The position numbers and the translations under genes were made by a program. A model generated the notes under the pieces. The model saw only the letters and a list, made by a program, of their open reading frames with translations, had not been told where the DNA came from and searched no databases. From Vibrio superstes (lineage in GTDB: Bacteria > Pseudomonadota > Gammaproteobacteria > Enterobacterales > Vibrionaceae): a stretch of 64,000 nt of DNA. The stretch spans positions 613,425-677,424 of the forward strand of contig NZ_BCUR01000004.1 of NCBI RefSeq assembly GCF_003569005.1, written 5' to 3'. Shown here piece by piece: positions 27,034 through 39,621 of the stretch (position 1 is its first letter; every line of letters starts with the position of its first letter).

Positions 27034-27999
27034 ATGGATGACTTAAGCTTTTTTCTTATATTACTTTTCTTTGCAGTACTTTTCATTTCACAAGCATTGT
27101 TGCTTCCTGCTGCAGGACAAAAAGCAAAGCATGGAGAATTAACCAAGCGTCTGAAGCAAGCTCAGAAAAAGATTGATGAAGAAAGCCTTTCTCTTCTTCA
27201 CGAATACTATTTGAAGGAGATGACGCCATTTGAGCGTCAAATGATTAAAATTCCAATCTTTGAAAAAATAAAGAAGATGATTGATTTGTCTGGACTCAAC
27301 GTCACGCTTGGGAAACTATTAGGATGGACCTTTGTCGGCAGTTTAGTTGTTGGTGGGGTATCTTTATTTACCGATCAAAAATGGTACGTCACCCTCGCTC
27401 TTTTTGTTGGTGTATATGTACTGGTTCACATGTTTATTCAAAAGAAAATCACTTCTCGCTTGCATAAGTTTGAAGAGCAGTTACCGGAAGGGTTAGATAT
27501 GATCAAGCGGGTCTTGCAAGCTGGTCAGCCTATTAACCAAGCCTTCAAAGAGGTTGGTGATGAAATGCCTCCTCCTATTGGTATCGAATTCAAGAAAACA
27601 TTTAACCTACTTAATTTTGGTTATGATATGAGGTTAGCGATTTTACAGATGGTAGATCGAACACCTACAGTTTCGATGTTGGCGTTTTCTAGTGCAGTTA
27701 TACTTCAAAAAGAAACGGGTGGTAATCTCACAGAAAACTTAGATAAAGTGTCTCGAGTATTGAGGGCGAGATTCAAGTTATCGCGAAAGATCAGAACTTT
27801 GTCTGCAGAGGCGAGGCTATCTTCTTGGATTCTCGTATTATCCCCTTTTGCACTGTACATTATGACAATGGTTGTTAATCCTACTCACGCAACTTTGTTA
27901 GTAACTGACCCTAGAGGCATAACAGCGATAAGCATTGGTATGGTGAGTTTAGCTGTTGGCGCACTGTGGATTAGACGGATCATCAATATAAAGGTGTGA
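27034..27999 (+). CDS. tadB: Inner-membrane platform protein TadB
   Basis: A 321-residue type II secretion F-domain membrane protein. It has an N-terminal helix, a second helix around 88-130, the cytoplasmic F domain (FEEQLPEGLDMIKRVLQAGQ ... FSSAVILQKETGGNLTENL) and C-terminal helices. Adjacent to tadA and tadC, 11 bp and 4 bp from them respectively, which argues for tight co-translation. Confidence 0.92.
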   Translation: MDDLSFFLILLFFAVLFISQALLLPAAGQKAKHGELTKRLKQAQKKIDEESLSLLHEYYLKEMTPFERQMIKIPIFEKIKKMIDLSGLNVTLGKLLGWTFVGSLVVGGVSLFTDQKWYVTLALFVGVYVLVHMFIQKKITSRLHKFEEQLPEGLDMIKRVLQAGQPINQAFKEVGDEMPPPIGIEFKKTFNLLNFGYDMRLAILQMVDRTPTVSMLAFSSAVILQKETGGNLTENLDKVSRVLRARFKLSRKIRTLSAEARLSSWILVLSPFALYIMTMVVNPTHATLLVTDPRGITAISIGMVSLAVGALWIRRIINIKV

Positions 28000-28003
28000 C
28001 AAA

Positions 28004-28948
28004 ATGGACTTTAATGAGCTAGCCTTGCAGAGTGGCCTTTCTGATTTTCTTACCAGAGACAACATCTTTCTTTTAATGGTTTTAATTGGAACTGTTTTAG
28101 CCGTATTGGCCTTCGGTATGATAGTCCTTGGAGTTAATTCTCCGGTTAAGCGGAAACTCAAAGCTATAGGTGGAGAAACACTGACTCCTGCAAAATCTGA
28201 GAAATTTGGTAACGCGCTAGAAAGTATGGCACCAATGATGGTGCCAAATAGTAAAAAAGAAAGAGATAGTATACAGAGTCAACTGATACAGGGAGGATTT
28301 CATGATCCTAGTGCATTGTCTTTGTTCTACGCCATTAAGTTAATAACCGCACTTGTCGGCTTATTCCTAGCAGTAGCTTCTTTCTTGTTGATGAAAGACT
28401 CTAGTTATATGCCCTTAGTTATTATCATCGCTCTGTGGTGCGGATTGTTTGGGCCGAATATGTTTCTAGCTAAACTCGTTTCTGAGCGTAAGGACAAGAT
28501 AAAAGCTGCGGTCCCTGATGCTTTAGATTTATTAGTAGTCTGTACTGAATCTGGGCTAGGGTTTAATGCTGCTTTGAAACGAGTAGGAGATGAGTTAACC
28601 ATAAGTCATCCAGAGTTTGCTGACGAATTGGATACGGTATGTGGAAAAATTCAAGCTGGTGTTGAAATGCCTATAGCTTTCAAAGAACTAGTCGACAGGA
28701 CTGGAGTGGATGAATTGACAGGTCTTGTTAGCATGTTATCTCATGCAGCCAAGGTCGGAGGAAGTATTGCTCAAACATTAAGAGATTATACTGAAGATTA
28801 TAGAGACAAGCGAACGCAAGCTGCGGAAGAGGTAGCGGCAAAAATTCCAACCAAGATGCTATTTCCAATGGTTATGTTTATTTGGCCATGTTTCTTCATT
28901 GTTGCACTTGGACCTGGATTGATGACGCTGTTTGATGCGCTAAAATAA
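28004..28948 (+). CDS. tadC: Inner-membrane platform protein TadC
   Basis: A 314-residue partner of TadB with the same F-domain fold. N-terminal helix (LLMVLIGTVLAVLAFGMIVLG), paired helices near 105-150, then the domain with AVPDALDLLVVCTESGLGFN and VSMLSHAAKVGGSIAQTLRDY, and a C-terminal hydrophobic segment. AAGGTG precedes the ATG, 4 bp after tadB. Confidence 0.92.
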   Translation: MDFNELALQSGLSDFLTRDNIFLLMVLIGTVLAVLAFGMIVLGVNSPVKRKLKAIGGETLTPAKSEKFGNALESMAPMMVPNSKKERDSIQSQLIQGGFHDPSALSLFYAIKLITALVGLFLAVASFLLMKDSSYMPLVIIIALWCGLFGPNMFLAKLVSERKDKIKAAVPDALDLLVVCTESGLGFNAALKRVGDELTISHPEFADELDTVCGKIQAGVEMPIAFKELVDRTGVDELTGLVSMLSHAAKVGGSIAQTLRDYTEDYRDKRTQAAEEVAAKIPTKMLFPMVMFIWPCFFIVALGPGLMTLFDALK

Positions 28949-28963
28949 TAAAGGATGATTACA

Positions 28964-29998
28964 ATGGAAGTAAACTTTAAAAAAGCCAGTCTAGCCATAT
29001 TGATATGTGTTGGGTTGATTGGATGTGCATCTTCAGAGCCTGAACCGGTTGAATTTGATAATTCTTTATATTCTGGGAAACCTGTTGATTCGTTGACGAG
29101 TCAAGAACCGCCTAAGTCAGAAATGGAAGCGATAACTCGAGGGGATACAGCCCTAAGCACTAAAAATTATGACTTAGCTTTATACGAATACCTGCGCTCA
29201 CTTTCATTTTCAGATTCAACCCATCAAAATCAAACACTCTACACTGTAGGTCGAATCCATTCAGCCAAAGGCAATTTACCACTTGCTGAAAAGTCTTATA
29301 TGAAGGCTCTTGAATTTAATGCCAATGATGTTAAGTCTTTAGAGGAGCTAGGTCTGCTCTATACAAAGCAGGGACTCACACCTGAAGGTAAAGTATACTT
29401 TTTTAGAGCAATTAATGCGGATCAAGTTAGGTTGGATAATCCGGATATTTTGACTGGCTATTCAGAAATCACTGAAGATACGTTGAAAAAATTGCGATAT
29501 GATTCAGAAAGCCCCTTTAGAAGTTATATGGGATTAGGTATATTATCTGATGTTGATAAAAACTATGATATTGCAAAAAGATATTATGAGAGAGCTTTGG
29601 AGATTAATCCAAACTCAATTCAAGCTACTGTAAATCTTGGGTATTCTCATTATATGAGTGGTAGTTATTACTTGGCACAAAGAATTACTAATAGAGCGTT
29701 GAAGAGAGATTCAAATAACGAGAAAGCACTAAATAATTTGGCGTTAATATATATAGCGTTAGGTGATAACAGGCAAGCTCTTAATATATTTAAGCGGCAT
29801 ATGAGTACACCTGAGGCATTAAATAACGTAGGATACTTCTTAATGCTTAGAGGGAAAGCTGACGAAGCTATCCCATACTTCCAGCAGGCTATAGATCAAA
29901 ATCCATCTTATTACAAAGTAGCAAATGAAAACCTGGAGCGAGCTTTGTCAGAAGTTAGATTGAGTAAAATTGAACCAGTAGAAAAAAATGATAGTTAA
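28964..29998 (+). CDS. tadD: TPR lipoprotein TadD
   Basis: A 344-residue lipoprotein with tetratricopeptide repeats. The signal peptide ends in lipobox LIGC (Cys21), and TPR units are visible from about residue 60 on, for example AKRYYERALEINPNSIQATVNLGY. I start at 28964 because AAAGGA then lies about 9 nt upstream; an ATG at 28955 sits on top of that site. It is the last Tad gene here, followed by a terminator; tadE, tadF and tadG do not follow. TadD is needed for secretin assembly or stability in relatives. Confidence 0.87.
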   Translation: MEVNFKKASLAILICVGLIGCASSEPEPVEFDNSLYSGKPVDSLTSQEPPKSEMEAITRGDTALSTKNYDLALYEYLRSLSFSDSTHQNQTLYTVGRIHSAKGNLPLAEKSYMKALEFNANDVKSLEELGLLYTKQGLTPEGKVYFFRAINADQVRLDNPDILTGYSEITEDTLKKLRYDSESPFRSYMGLGILSDVDKNYDIAKRYYERALEINPNSIQATVNLGYSHYMSGSYYLAQRITNRALKRDSNNEKALNNLALIYIALGDNRQALNIFKRHMSTPEALNNVGYFLMLRGKADEAIPYFQQAIDQNPSYYKVANENLERALSEVRLSKIEPVEKNDS

Positions 29999-30007
29999 TC
30001 AGTGAGT

Positions 30008-30036
30008 AAAGGTGGGATTCCCCCACCTTTTTCTTT
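30008..30036. terminator. Terminator between tadD and the Wzy-family gene
   Basis: AAAGGTGGG pairs with CCCACCTTT across a 5-nt loop, followed by TTTCTTT on the plus strand. It ends 5 bp before the convergent gene's stop and may serve both strands. Confidence 0.85.
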
Positions 30037-30040
30037 ACAT

Positions 30041-31444
30041 CTATTGCTTCTTTCCTTGTGAATGTAGTGTGGTTTTTATCTTCATTTCTGTGTTAATGCA
30101 GTTATTACCATACCAAAATTGAGGTATGTACACTTCAGGAATATATGCTTCATCTAGGTAAAAACCATTACTTACCCTTTGGTTTACTTTAGTTGCTATT
30201 GATGCCAGTGTTAGTGAGGCGATAATTATTACAATTAAGTGAGTAGGGAAAGCATACTTTACATCTATATTTAAAGTCCTTAGGGTATTCCAGTAATTAG
30301 CAAGCGTAATACACCCTAAAAGCAGACTAAATGGAGAATCTAAAGTTCCAGATATTAGGCTATATGCTATACCTGATAGTAATGTTACACCAAACATTCT
30401 CGACCTAGGAGATGTTTTTGTAACCACACTCATCAATAAGGCTAATATTAAAAATACATAAGCTAAGGCTGGTATTATGCCCCAGTTCACCAAAACTAAT
30501 AAGATTGAGTTGTGTGGTCTTCCATTTAACAAAGAGTTACAAACAAAGGCATCGCCACCATGACCCCAAAAAGAAACCATTTCCAAAGCATGTAGCCATA
30601 AATCTAGTCTACCTGAATCAGAAGTTCTAATATTTAGAATGGCATCTCTGAACTCACCATGAAATAAAAAGCTTGGAATAGGGGATAGCGTTAATAATTT
30701 AATTAAATATCCAATAACAATACATGTTATGGTTATGGTTAATATTCTATTTCTATTTTTTTTGTCTAATAAACCCCATAAGATCACTCCGCATACTATA
30801 GCAATAAATGCACCTCTAGCGCTCAGTGCAAATAGGATGCTAAAATTAAGCACTATGGGGATGTATGCCTTTTTCTTACTTGTTGTTAATAGTACATAGA
30901 TGCTTGGTATGATGATCCATACCTGAACTTGATTTAACATTCTAGGATTTGTATAACTCAATATAGTCCATATACTGCTGCCATCACCATATAAGTTAGT
31001 AACGGTAAATCCTATGAATACGGAAAGGTAACACAGTACACTAATTAATGCATAAGCTTCAAATTGAAATTTACCTGGTTTTGAGTTTGATAAGCTTACA
31101 ATTAAAAGGAATAGACCAATATAATAAAAGTAGTCAGTTATTCCTCTGTAAGGGTATAGTCCGAATATGTTTGCTATGAACGAGAATAGGAAAAATAAAA
31201 ATAGTAACGTTAAAGTTATTGGATGCAGTTGAAGAATATTTACAATCAAATAATTTCTAGATGATCTAGATGAAATCAATATGATGCAGTTTATTAATAT
31301 AATTGTGCAAATAAATAATCTTTTGTAGTCATACTGCAAAACAGGTTGGTCGGGCATTATAATTAAATTAAAACTAAATGCAGCTATACCTATTAGTGAT
31401 ATATTAATTAAGTTATCACGAAGAAACTTTAAAAACAGTGCCAT
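30041..31444 (-). CDS. O-antigen ligase / Wzy-family polytopic protein
   Basis: A 467-residue inner-membrane protein with about 10-12 hydrophobic helices. The family region is visible near the middle: SGRLDLWLHALEM, a Gly-rich loop (WGHGGDAF), then RPHNSILLVLVNWG, matching the large periplasmic loop of the Wzy_C/O-antigen ligase group, which includes protein O-oligosaccharyltransferases. AAGG lies 6 nt before the ATG. It is markedly AT-rich like the Tad genes and convergent to tadD. Candidates are O-antigen or polysaccharide ligase/polymerase, or a pilin-glycosylating ligase; context hints at the last but does not prove it. Confidence 0.72.
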   Translation of the reverse strand: MALFLKFLRDNLINISLIGIAAFSFNLIIMPDQPVLQYDYKRLFICTIILINCIILISSRSSRNYLIVNILQLHPITLTLLFLFFLFSFIANIFGLYPYRGITDYFYYIGLFLLIVSLSNSKPGKFQFEAYALISVLCYLSVFIGFTVTNLYGDGSSIWTILSYTNPRMLNQVQVWIIIPSIYVLLTTSKKKAYIPIVLNFSILFALSARGAFIAIVCGVILWGLLDKKNRNRILTITITCIVIGYLIKLLTLSPIPSFLFHGEFRDAILNIRTSDSGRLDLWLHALEMVSFWGHGGDAFVCNSLLNGRPHNSILLVLVNWGIIPALAYVFLILALLMSVVTKTSPRSRMFGVTLLSGIAYSLISGTLDSPFSLLLGCITLANYWNTLRTLNIDVKYAFPTHLIVIIIASLTLASIATKVNQRVSNGFYLDEAYIPEVYIPQFWYGNNCINTEMKIKTTLHSQGKKQ

Positions 31445-31539
31445 ACTGTGCCTTATTATTATTCTTTAACTTTATTTTATCTTATTTCTAGGCGGTGAAC
31501 AGGTAGTAATAACGGGTTTAATCTGCTTAGAACTGTTAG

Positions 31540-31555
31540 CGTGATCACCTCCACA
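31540..31555 (+). promoter_or_regulatory. CRP-like site upstream of lacZ
   Basis: CGTGATCACCTCCACA matches TGTGA-N6-TCACA at eight of ten defined positions. It lies about 80-90 bp upstream of the probable lacZ transcription start, a distance allowed for class I sites. Confidence 0.4.
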
Positions 31556-31598
31556 ATTATCCATTAAAATTCGACAATTGTTTTAATAGTTATTGTTT

Positions 31599-31628
31599 TT
31601 GCTAACTCTCTCTTATCCGTAGTACAGT
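31599..31628 (+). promoter_or_regulatory. lacZ promoter
   Basis: TTGCTA (31599-31604), an 18-bp spacer and TACAGT (31623-31628) form a moderate sigma-70 promoter. The GalR-type operator begins about 16 bp after the -10, so a bound repressor would block the start region. Confidence 0.45.
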
Positions 31629-31643
31629 ATTACTGCTACATTC

Positions 31644-31661
31644 AATGTAAACGTTTTCATT
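31644..31661 (+). promoter_or_regulatory. GalR-type operator at lacZ
   Basis: AATGTAAACGTTTTCATT is an 18-bp near-perfect palindrome (8 of 9 base pairs). Its core TGTAAACGTTTTCA matches every defined position of the E. coli GalR/GalS core TGKAANCGNTTNCA. The GalR-like repressor at 44549-45550 is the obvious candidate ligand. Confidence 0.75.
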
Positions 31662-31704
31662 GATTGTTGCGCGAACCTAATCACTTCGTGCTTTAGGATT
31701 ATAA

Positions 31705-34803
<3,099 letters not shown>

Positions 34804-34893
34804 CACCAATACCAATCACACAGAACGACCAACTATTTAGTTCGGTTGGTATTAAGTCGCCTTGATTAGATTGAGGCCAACAAGGAACGAATA

Positions 34894-35979
34894 ATGGCTA
34901 ACATAAAACTGACCAACCTAGTTAAATCCTTTGGTGATACTGAAATCATCCATGGTGTTGACCTTGATATTAAGAACGGTGAATTTGTCGTTTTTGTTGG
35001 CCCGTCAGGATGCGGAAAATCTACCTTGCTTCGCTTAATTGCAGGGCTTGAGGAGATCACATCTGGCACCTTGGAGATCGATGGTGAAGTGGTTAACGAT
35101 GTTGACCCTGCAGAGCGCGGTATTGCCATGGTGTTTCAAACCTATGCCTTATACCCTCATATGACGGTCGAAGAGAATATGGGCTTTAGTTTGCGCATGA
35201 ATGGCGTCGATAAAACCGTGATTTCGGAGAAGGTCATGGCAGCAGCAACAGCTTTGCAGTTGGAGAGTTTACTGCATCGCAAGCCTAAAGAGTTATCGGG
35301 TGGTCAGCGTCAAAGGGTGGCTATCGGTCGTGCAATTGTGCGTGATCCAAAGGTGTTTTTGTTTGATGAGCCTCTCTCAAATCTTGATGCAGAGCTTCGT
35401 GTAGATATGCGATTGCAGATTGCTTCTTTACATGATGAGCTTCAGAATACCATGGTTTATGTTACTCACGATCAGGTCGAAGCGATGACATTGGCAGATA
35501 AGATCGTGGTGCTACGTCTAGGTAATATCGAGCAGGTAGGCTCCCCATTAGAGCTTTATAATCGACCTACAAATGAATTTGTCGCGGGATTTATTGGCTC
35601 TCCAAAGATGAACATGTTGCCTGCGGTTGTGGTCGATATGGTGGACAACAGTGCAACCATAAGAACTCCTGATGACCAAGTGTTCTCTATTCCTGCAGAT
35701 GTCAGCTCTGTTGAGTTGGGGGACAAGGTGACCTTTGGCGTTCGTCCAGAGCATCTTTCTATTGAGCAAAATGGTGAGCACTCCTTGCACTTTATTACTC
35801 ATGCCGTTGAGCGTTTGGGCAACAGCACCTATTTATTTGGTCAGGTGGGGGGGTATGACAACTACAAGGTACATGTCAGTGGCGATCGGGAAATCAAGCG
35901 TGGCGATGAATTACAACTAAGCTTTGATACGGAAAATTGTCACCTATTCTTCGAGAATAACTGCATTACTAACCTTTAG
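34894..35979 (+). CDS. Sugar ABC transporter ATPase (MsmX/UgpC/MalK type)
   Basis: A 361-residue ABC ATPase for CUT1-family sugar uptake. Walker A GPSGCGKST, signature LSGGQRQR, Walker B FLFDEPLSNLD and the switch His in THDQVEAMTL are intact. A C-terminal TOBE/regulatory domain (FGVRPEHLSIEQNGEHS) follows. It is separated by the GH36, MATE and galM genes from the permease and binding-protein genes at 41.2-44.5 kb, which lack an ATPase of their own, so it very likely energises them. Sugar specificity is inferred from lacZ and the alpha-galactosidase. Confidence 0.92.
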   Translation: MANIKLTNLVKSFGDTEIIHGVDLDIKNGEFVVFVGPSGCGKSTLLRLIAGLEEITSGTLEIDGEVVNDVDPAERGIAMVFQTYALYPHMTVEENMGFSLRMNGVDKTVISEKVMAAATALQLESLLHRKPKELSGGQRQRVAIGRAIVRDPKVFLFDEPLSNLDAELRVDMRLQIASLHDELQNTMVYVTHDQVEAMTLADKIVVLRLGNIEQVGSPLELYNRPTNEFVAGFIGSPKMNMLPAVVVDMVDNSATIRTPDDQVFSIPADVSSVELGDKVTFGVRPEHLSIEQNGEHSLHFITHAVERLGNSTYLFGQVGGYDNYKVHVSGDREIKRGDELQLSFDTENCHLFFENNCITNL

Positions 35980-36042
35980 CCTACCGTTATCAATGACGCA
36001 GCGGTCATGAGCAATTTTTGAGGCTGCGTTATAGGAGCCATT

Positions 36043-38184
36043 ATGTCTCAAGAACTGCCGCAAGAGTTTGTGCAACTCAATAGCCAAGTATCTTCACTCA
36101 TCGTCAGATTATCGCCTGCTCCAGAGATTGTATACTGGGGAAAGGCGATTCCCACGCTAACCTCTGAGGCAGAATTTGCAGCCATTATCGACAGAGCTAT
36201 ATCCCAAGCTCGGCTAGATGTGGATGTCCCAGTCACTCTTTGTCCTGAAATTGGACGTGGCAGCTTCGGCTCTTCTGGGCTTGAGGGGCACCATCAAGGT
36301 AAGAATTGGGCTCCTGTATTTCAATATATTAGTCACACCCTCACCGGAGAGTGTTTGACGATTGAATGCGCGGATAAACTTGCCAAACTTTCAGTTAAGA
36401 TCGACTTGATACTCGATGGACAAAGCGGTGTGCTAAGTAAATCAATCCGCCTCACCAACCATCACGAAGTAGATTTTCAATTAGACAAATTGGCTTTCAC
36501 TATCCCTATCCCTTATCGAGCCAAAGAGGTGATGTCATTTTCTGGTCGCTGGAGTCGAGAGTTTCAATCTCAGCGGCACAATATTGAGCATGGCGTTTTT
36601 ACCCAAGAGAATCGCCGAGGACGCACCTCACATGAATACTTTCCAGGTTGTATCGTCGGCAATAAAGCCTTTACCCACCAAACCGGTGAGGTATGGGGCT
36701 TTCATCTAGGCTGGAGCGGTAATCATCATTGGCGAGCAGAAGCCAAAAGTGATGGTCGGCGCTTTGTGCAAGCAGGTGAATTACTGATGCCTGGAGAGGT
36801 CAGTCTTAAACAGGGTGAAAGCTACACCTCACCAACGCTGTATGCTTCATATAGCGATAGCGGTCTTAATGGATTACGCCAAGCGAATCATAACTATGTT
36901 CGTCAAAATATCTTGGTACTTGAGCAAGATAAACCTCGACCCGTTCACCTTAATACATGGGAAGGTATCTACTTTGAGCACGACCCTGATTATATCTGTC
37001 AGATGGCAAGCGAGGCGGCTCAGATGGGAGTTGAACGCTTCATTATTGATGATGGTTGGTTTAAAGGACGTAACAATGACAAAGCCGCGCTTGGAGACTG
37101 GGCTTTAGATAAGACAAAGTATCCCAAGGGGCTTAATCCTGTGATTGAGCACATAAATAAATTGGATATGGAGTTTGGTATCTGGGTTGAGCCTGAGATG
37201 GTAAACCCAGACTCAGACCTATATAGAAAGTACCCGGAATGGGTGTTAAGCACACCGGGCTATCCACTGACTACAGGTCGCAATCAATTGGTGCTCAATC
37301 TACAAATCTCTGAGTGTTTTGATTATTTGTACCGTTGTCTTGATGAGTTATTGAGCCTGCACAATATCGCCTACGTTAAATGGGATATGAACAGAGAGTT
37401 GCTTCAGCCCAGCCATGAAGAAAAGGCTGGTATTAGAGGGCAAACCTTAGCCTTCTACCGTCTGGTTGATAAGCTTAGGGTTGCTCACCCTGAGGTAGAG
37501 ATAGAGTCATGTTCATCTGGCGGCGGTCGAATGGATTATGAAGTGCTTAAGCGTACCCATAGATTCTGGAGCTCAGATTGCAACGACGCACTCGAGAGAC
37601 AAACCATACAACAGAACATGAGCCTGTTTTTTCCACCGGAGGTATTAGGCTGTCATATTGGTCCTGCCCGCAGCCACACCACACGTCGCCAGCATAGTAT
37701 TAATTTTCGAGGTGTCACGGCACTGTTTGGTCATATGGGTGTAGAGCTAGACCCTGTTAAAGAAAACGCTCAACAGCGCAGGGCATTTGCAAAATACATA
37801 GAGCTTCATAAACAGCATCGAACACTTCTGCACAGAGGGCATTCGTTTGTGATTGATAGCTGTGAGACTACCAGAAATACCTATGGTACCTACGATGATA
37901 CCCAGCTGTTGCTGGCTATCTGTCAAAAGGCGATGCCCGACTATTCGCTTCCTGAGCCGGTTTTATTGGACATGCTTGATGAAAACGCCAGTTATCATGT
38001 GTTTTTGTTAGAACTTCCCGAACATGGTGAAGGGATAATGAAACACTACCCAAATTGGATTGAGCAACTGCGTAGCAATCAAGAGGTGAAAGTACATGGT
38101 AGTCTGCTAAAGCAAGTAGGTCTATCACTGCCGATACAAGACCCTGAAACCTGTTTGTTAGTTCACTTTGTAAAGTGTGAGTGA
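36043..38184 (+). CDS. GH36 alpha-galactosidase
   Basis: A 713-residue cytoplasmic alpha-galactosidase of family GH36, hydrolysing melibiose, raffinose-type oligosaccharides or other alpha-galactosides. The nucleophile is D448 in VKWDMNREL and the acid/base D512 in SSDCND. SCSSGGGRMDYEVLKR is the conserved substrate-binding segment. The N-terminal beta-sandwich and C-terminal domain are present; length fits RafA/AgaA-type tetrameric enzymes (700-730). No signal peptide. Third gene after lacZ and the ABC ATPase gene. Confidence 0.94.
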   Translation: MSQELPQEFVQLNSQVSSLIVRLSPAPEIVYWGKAIPTLTSEAEFAAIIDRAISQARLDVDVPVTLCPEIGRGSFGSSGLEGHHQGKNWAPVFQYISHTLTGECLTIECADKLAKLSVKIDLILDGQSGVLSKSIRLTNHHEVDFQLDKLAFTIPIPYRAKEVMSFSGRWSREFQSQRHNIEHGVFTQENRRGRTSHEYFPGCIVGNKAFTHQTGEVWGFHLGWSGNHHWRAEAKSDGRRFVQAGELLMPGEVSLKQGESYTSPTLYASYSDSGLNGLRQANHNYVRQNILVLEQDKPRPVHLNTWEGIYFEHDPDYICQMASEAAQMGVERFIIDDGWFKGRNNDKAALGDWALDKTKYPKGLNPVIEHINKLDMEFGIWVEPEMVNPDSDLYRKYPEWVLSTPGYPLTTGRNQLVLNLQISECFDYLYRCLDELLSLHNIAYVKWDMNRELLQPSHEEKAGIRGQTLAFYRLVDKLRVAHPEVEIESCSSGGGRMDYEVLKRTHRFWSSDCNDALERQTIQQNMSLFFPPEVLGCHIGPARSHTTRRQHSINFRGVTALFGHMGVELDPVKENAQQRRAFAKYIELHKQHRTLLHRGHSFVIDSCETTRNTYGTYDDTQLLLAICQKAMPDYSLPEPVLLDMLDENASYHVFLLELPEHGEGIMKHYPNWIEQLRSNQEVKVHGSLLKQVGLSLPIQDPETCLLVHFVKCE

Positions 38185-38195
38185 GCCTAGCGTTG

Positions 38196-38234
38196 AACCA
38201 TAAGGGCGAACTCATTGAGTTCGCCCTTATGGTT
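38196..38234. terminator. Perfect 19-bp inverted repeat between convergent genes
   Basis: AACCATAAGGGCGAACTCA and its exact reverse complement are separated by a single T. It overlaps the MATE stop codon. No T-run follows on either strand, so it is an atypical intrinsic terminator or an mRNA-end-protecting hairpin. Confidence 0.65.
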
Positions 38235-39576
38235 AAATCAGCTTAAATCGTTCCCAAATCCTAGAACGCCAGCGGAATGCCATGATAATTCCGCGTATCC
38301 ACTCATCTGCCGCAATAGCTAGCCACGCGCCAATAACGCCTAGGCCAAAGTAGATGCCAAATACGTAGGTGAGTCCTACGCCAAATCCCCACATACACAA
38401 GATACCTACCTGTACAGGGTATTTCACGTCACCGGTTCCTTTAAGCGCAGAGATGAAGATTAGGTTAAATACACGACCACCTTCAAGTAGTATTGAGCCC
38501 ATCATCAAGCCCACAGCAAGGGTTATTACTTCTGGGTCTTCGGTGAACACCCTAAGTAGGGTTTCGCTGCCAAGGTAGAAGAGGGTGCTGACTCCCACAG
38601 AGGCGAGAAAGCCTACCACAAAGTATTTCTGAACCTTAATCAGTATGCTGTCATTCCAACCTTTTCCAACAAAATAGCTGGTTTGGATCTGGCTGGCTTG
38701 TCCTAGTGATAAAGAGAAAGCAAAGGTAAAGCGAGCCAAATTCTGTGCATAGGTAAAGGCCGTCAGTGATGCGGTGCCCATCTGCACAACAAAATAAATG
38801 ATCACCATCTGCGAAAGGTTGTACGAGAGGATCTCTCCTGCGTTCATCACGCCTAGACGCAGTATTTTCTTATAGGTTGATGAAAGCACTTCAGTTGCTT
38901 TACTCAATCTAGGCTTGAGATCTTTTTTGATCAGAAGGTACCACATACAGATCGCACCAAGTAACTGGCTGATCACTGTGACGGTTGCCACCCCAGGTAC
39001 ACCGTAAACCGGTAAGCCAAATGGAGAGTACAACACACAGTAGTTACCAATCACGTTTAAAACGCCAAACACTAGATTAATCAACATTGGGGAGCGTGAG
39101 AAACCATGGCTACGTAATATGGTAGAAAAGACTACGCTGGTGGTAACGAACCCGGCACACGTACCACTGATGATCAGATACTGATGTGCGTATTCAGCAA
39201 CCTGTGGTTCAAGGCCAAATAGCCCAATTATGTTGTCTGAGAAAAAGAAGAAGAAACAGCCAAGAATAATGGATACGGCAAACCCTAGTATGACGCTCGC
39301 AATCCCCACATGTTCAGAGTCAGAGGAGCGCCCTGCACCATTATATTGAGCAATTAAGATGCCTGTACCGGTACTGACCATCATAGAAACAATGATAATA
39401 AAGAAGCTGATCGGCGAAATAACGCCAACGGCAGATACGGCAAGATCTGAGTAACCACTTAGCATGAACACATCACTGGTATTCAGGGCATTGCGTAATA
39501 ATGCCTCGACGAATATAGGCCAGGTTAAGGCGACGATATTCATTCGTTTATTCATGGTTTGTGAAGAATCAGACAT
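38233..39576 (-). CDS. MATE-family efflux transporter
   Basis: A 447-residue protein with twelve predicted transmembrane helices in two halves, each beginning with a MATE-type segment (TWPIFVEALLRNALNTSDVFML; LGVMNAGEILSYNLSQMVI). These transporters export drugs or metabolites using sodium or proton gradients. I start at MSDSSQTMNKRM (39576); a longer reading to 39636 adds residues unlike relatives, and no clear ribosome-binding site decides. It is inserted, on the opposite strand, between the alpha-galactosidase gene and galM, splitting the galactoside genes. Substrate unknown. Confidence 0.85.
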   Translation of the reverse strand: MSDSSQTMNKRMNIVALTWPIFVEALLRNALNTSDVFMLSGYSDLAVSAVGVISPISFFIIIVSMMVSTGTGILIAQYNGAGRSSDSEHVGIASVILGFAVSIILGCFFFFFSDNIIGLFGLEPQVAEYAHQYLIISGTCAGFVTTSVVFSTILRSHGFSRSPMLINLVFGVLNVIGNYCVLYSPFGLPVYGVPGVATVTVISQLLGAICMWYLLIKKDLKPRLSKATEVLSSTYKKILRLGVMNAGEILSYNLSQMVIIYFVVQMGTASLTAFTYAQNLARFTFAFSLSLGQASQIQTSYFVGKGWNDSILIKVQKYFVVGFLASVGVSTLFYLGSETLLRVFTEDPEVITLAVGLMMGSILLEGGRVFNLIFISALKGTGDVKYPVQVGILCMWGFGVGLTYVFGIYFGLGVIGAWLAIAADEWIRGIIMAFRWRSRIWERFKLI

Positions 39577-39621
39577 AAAATGTGTACGGGATTTTAATTG
39601 GTGCGCAAGTATACAGATATC

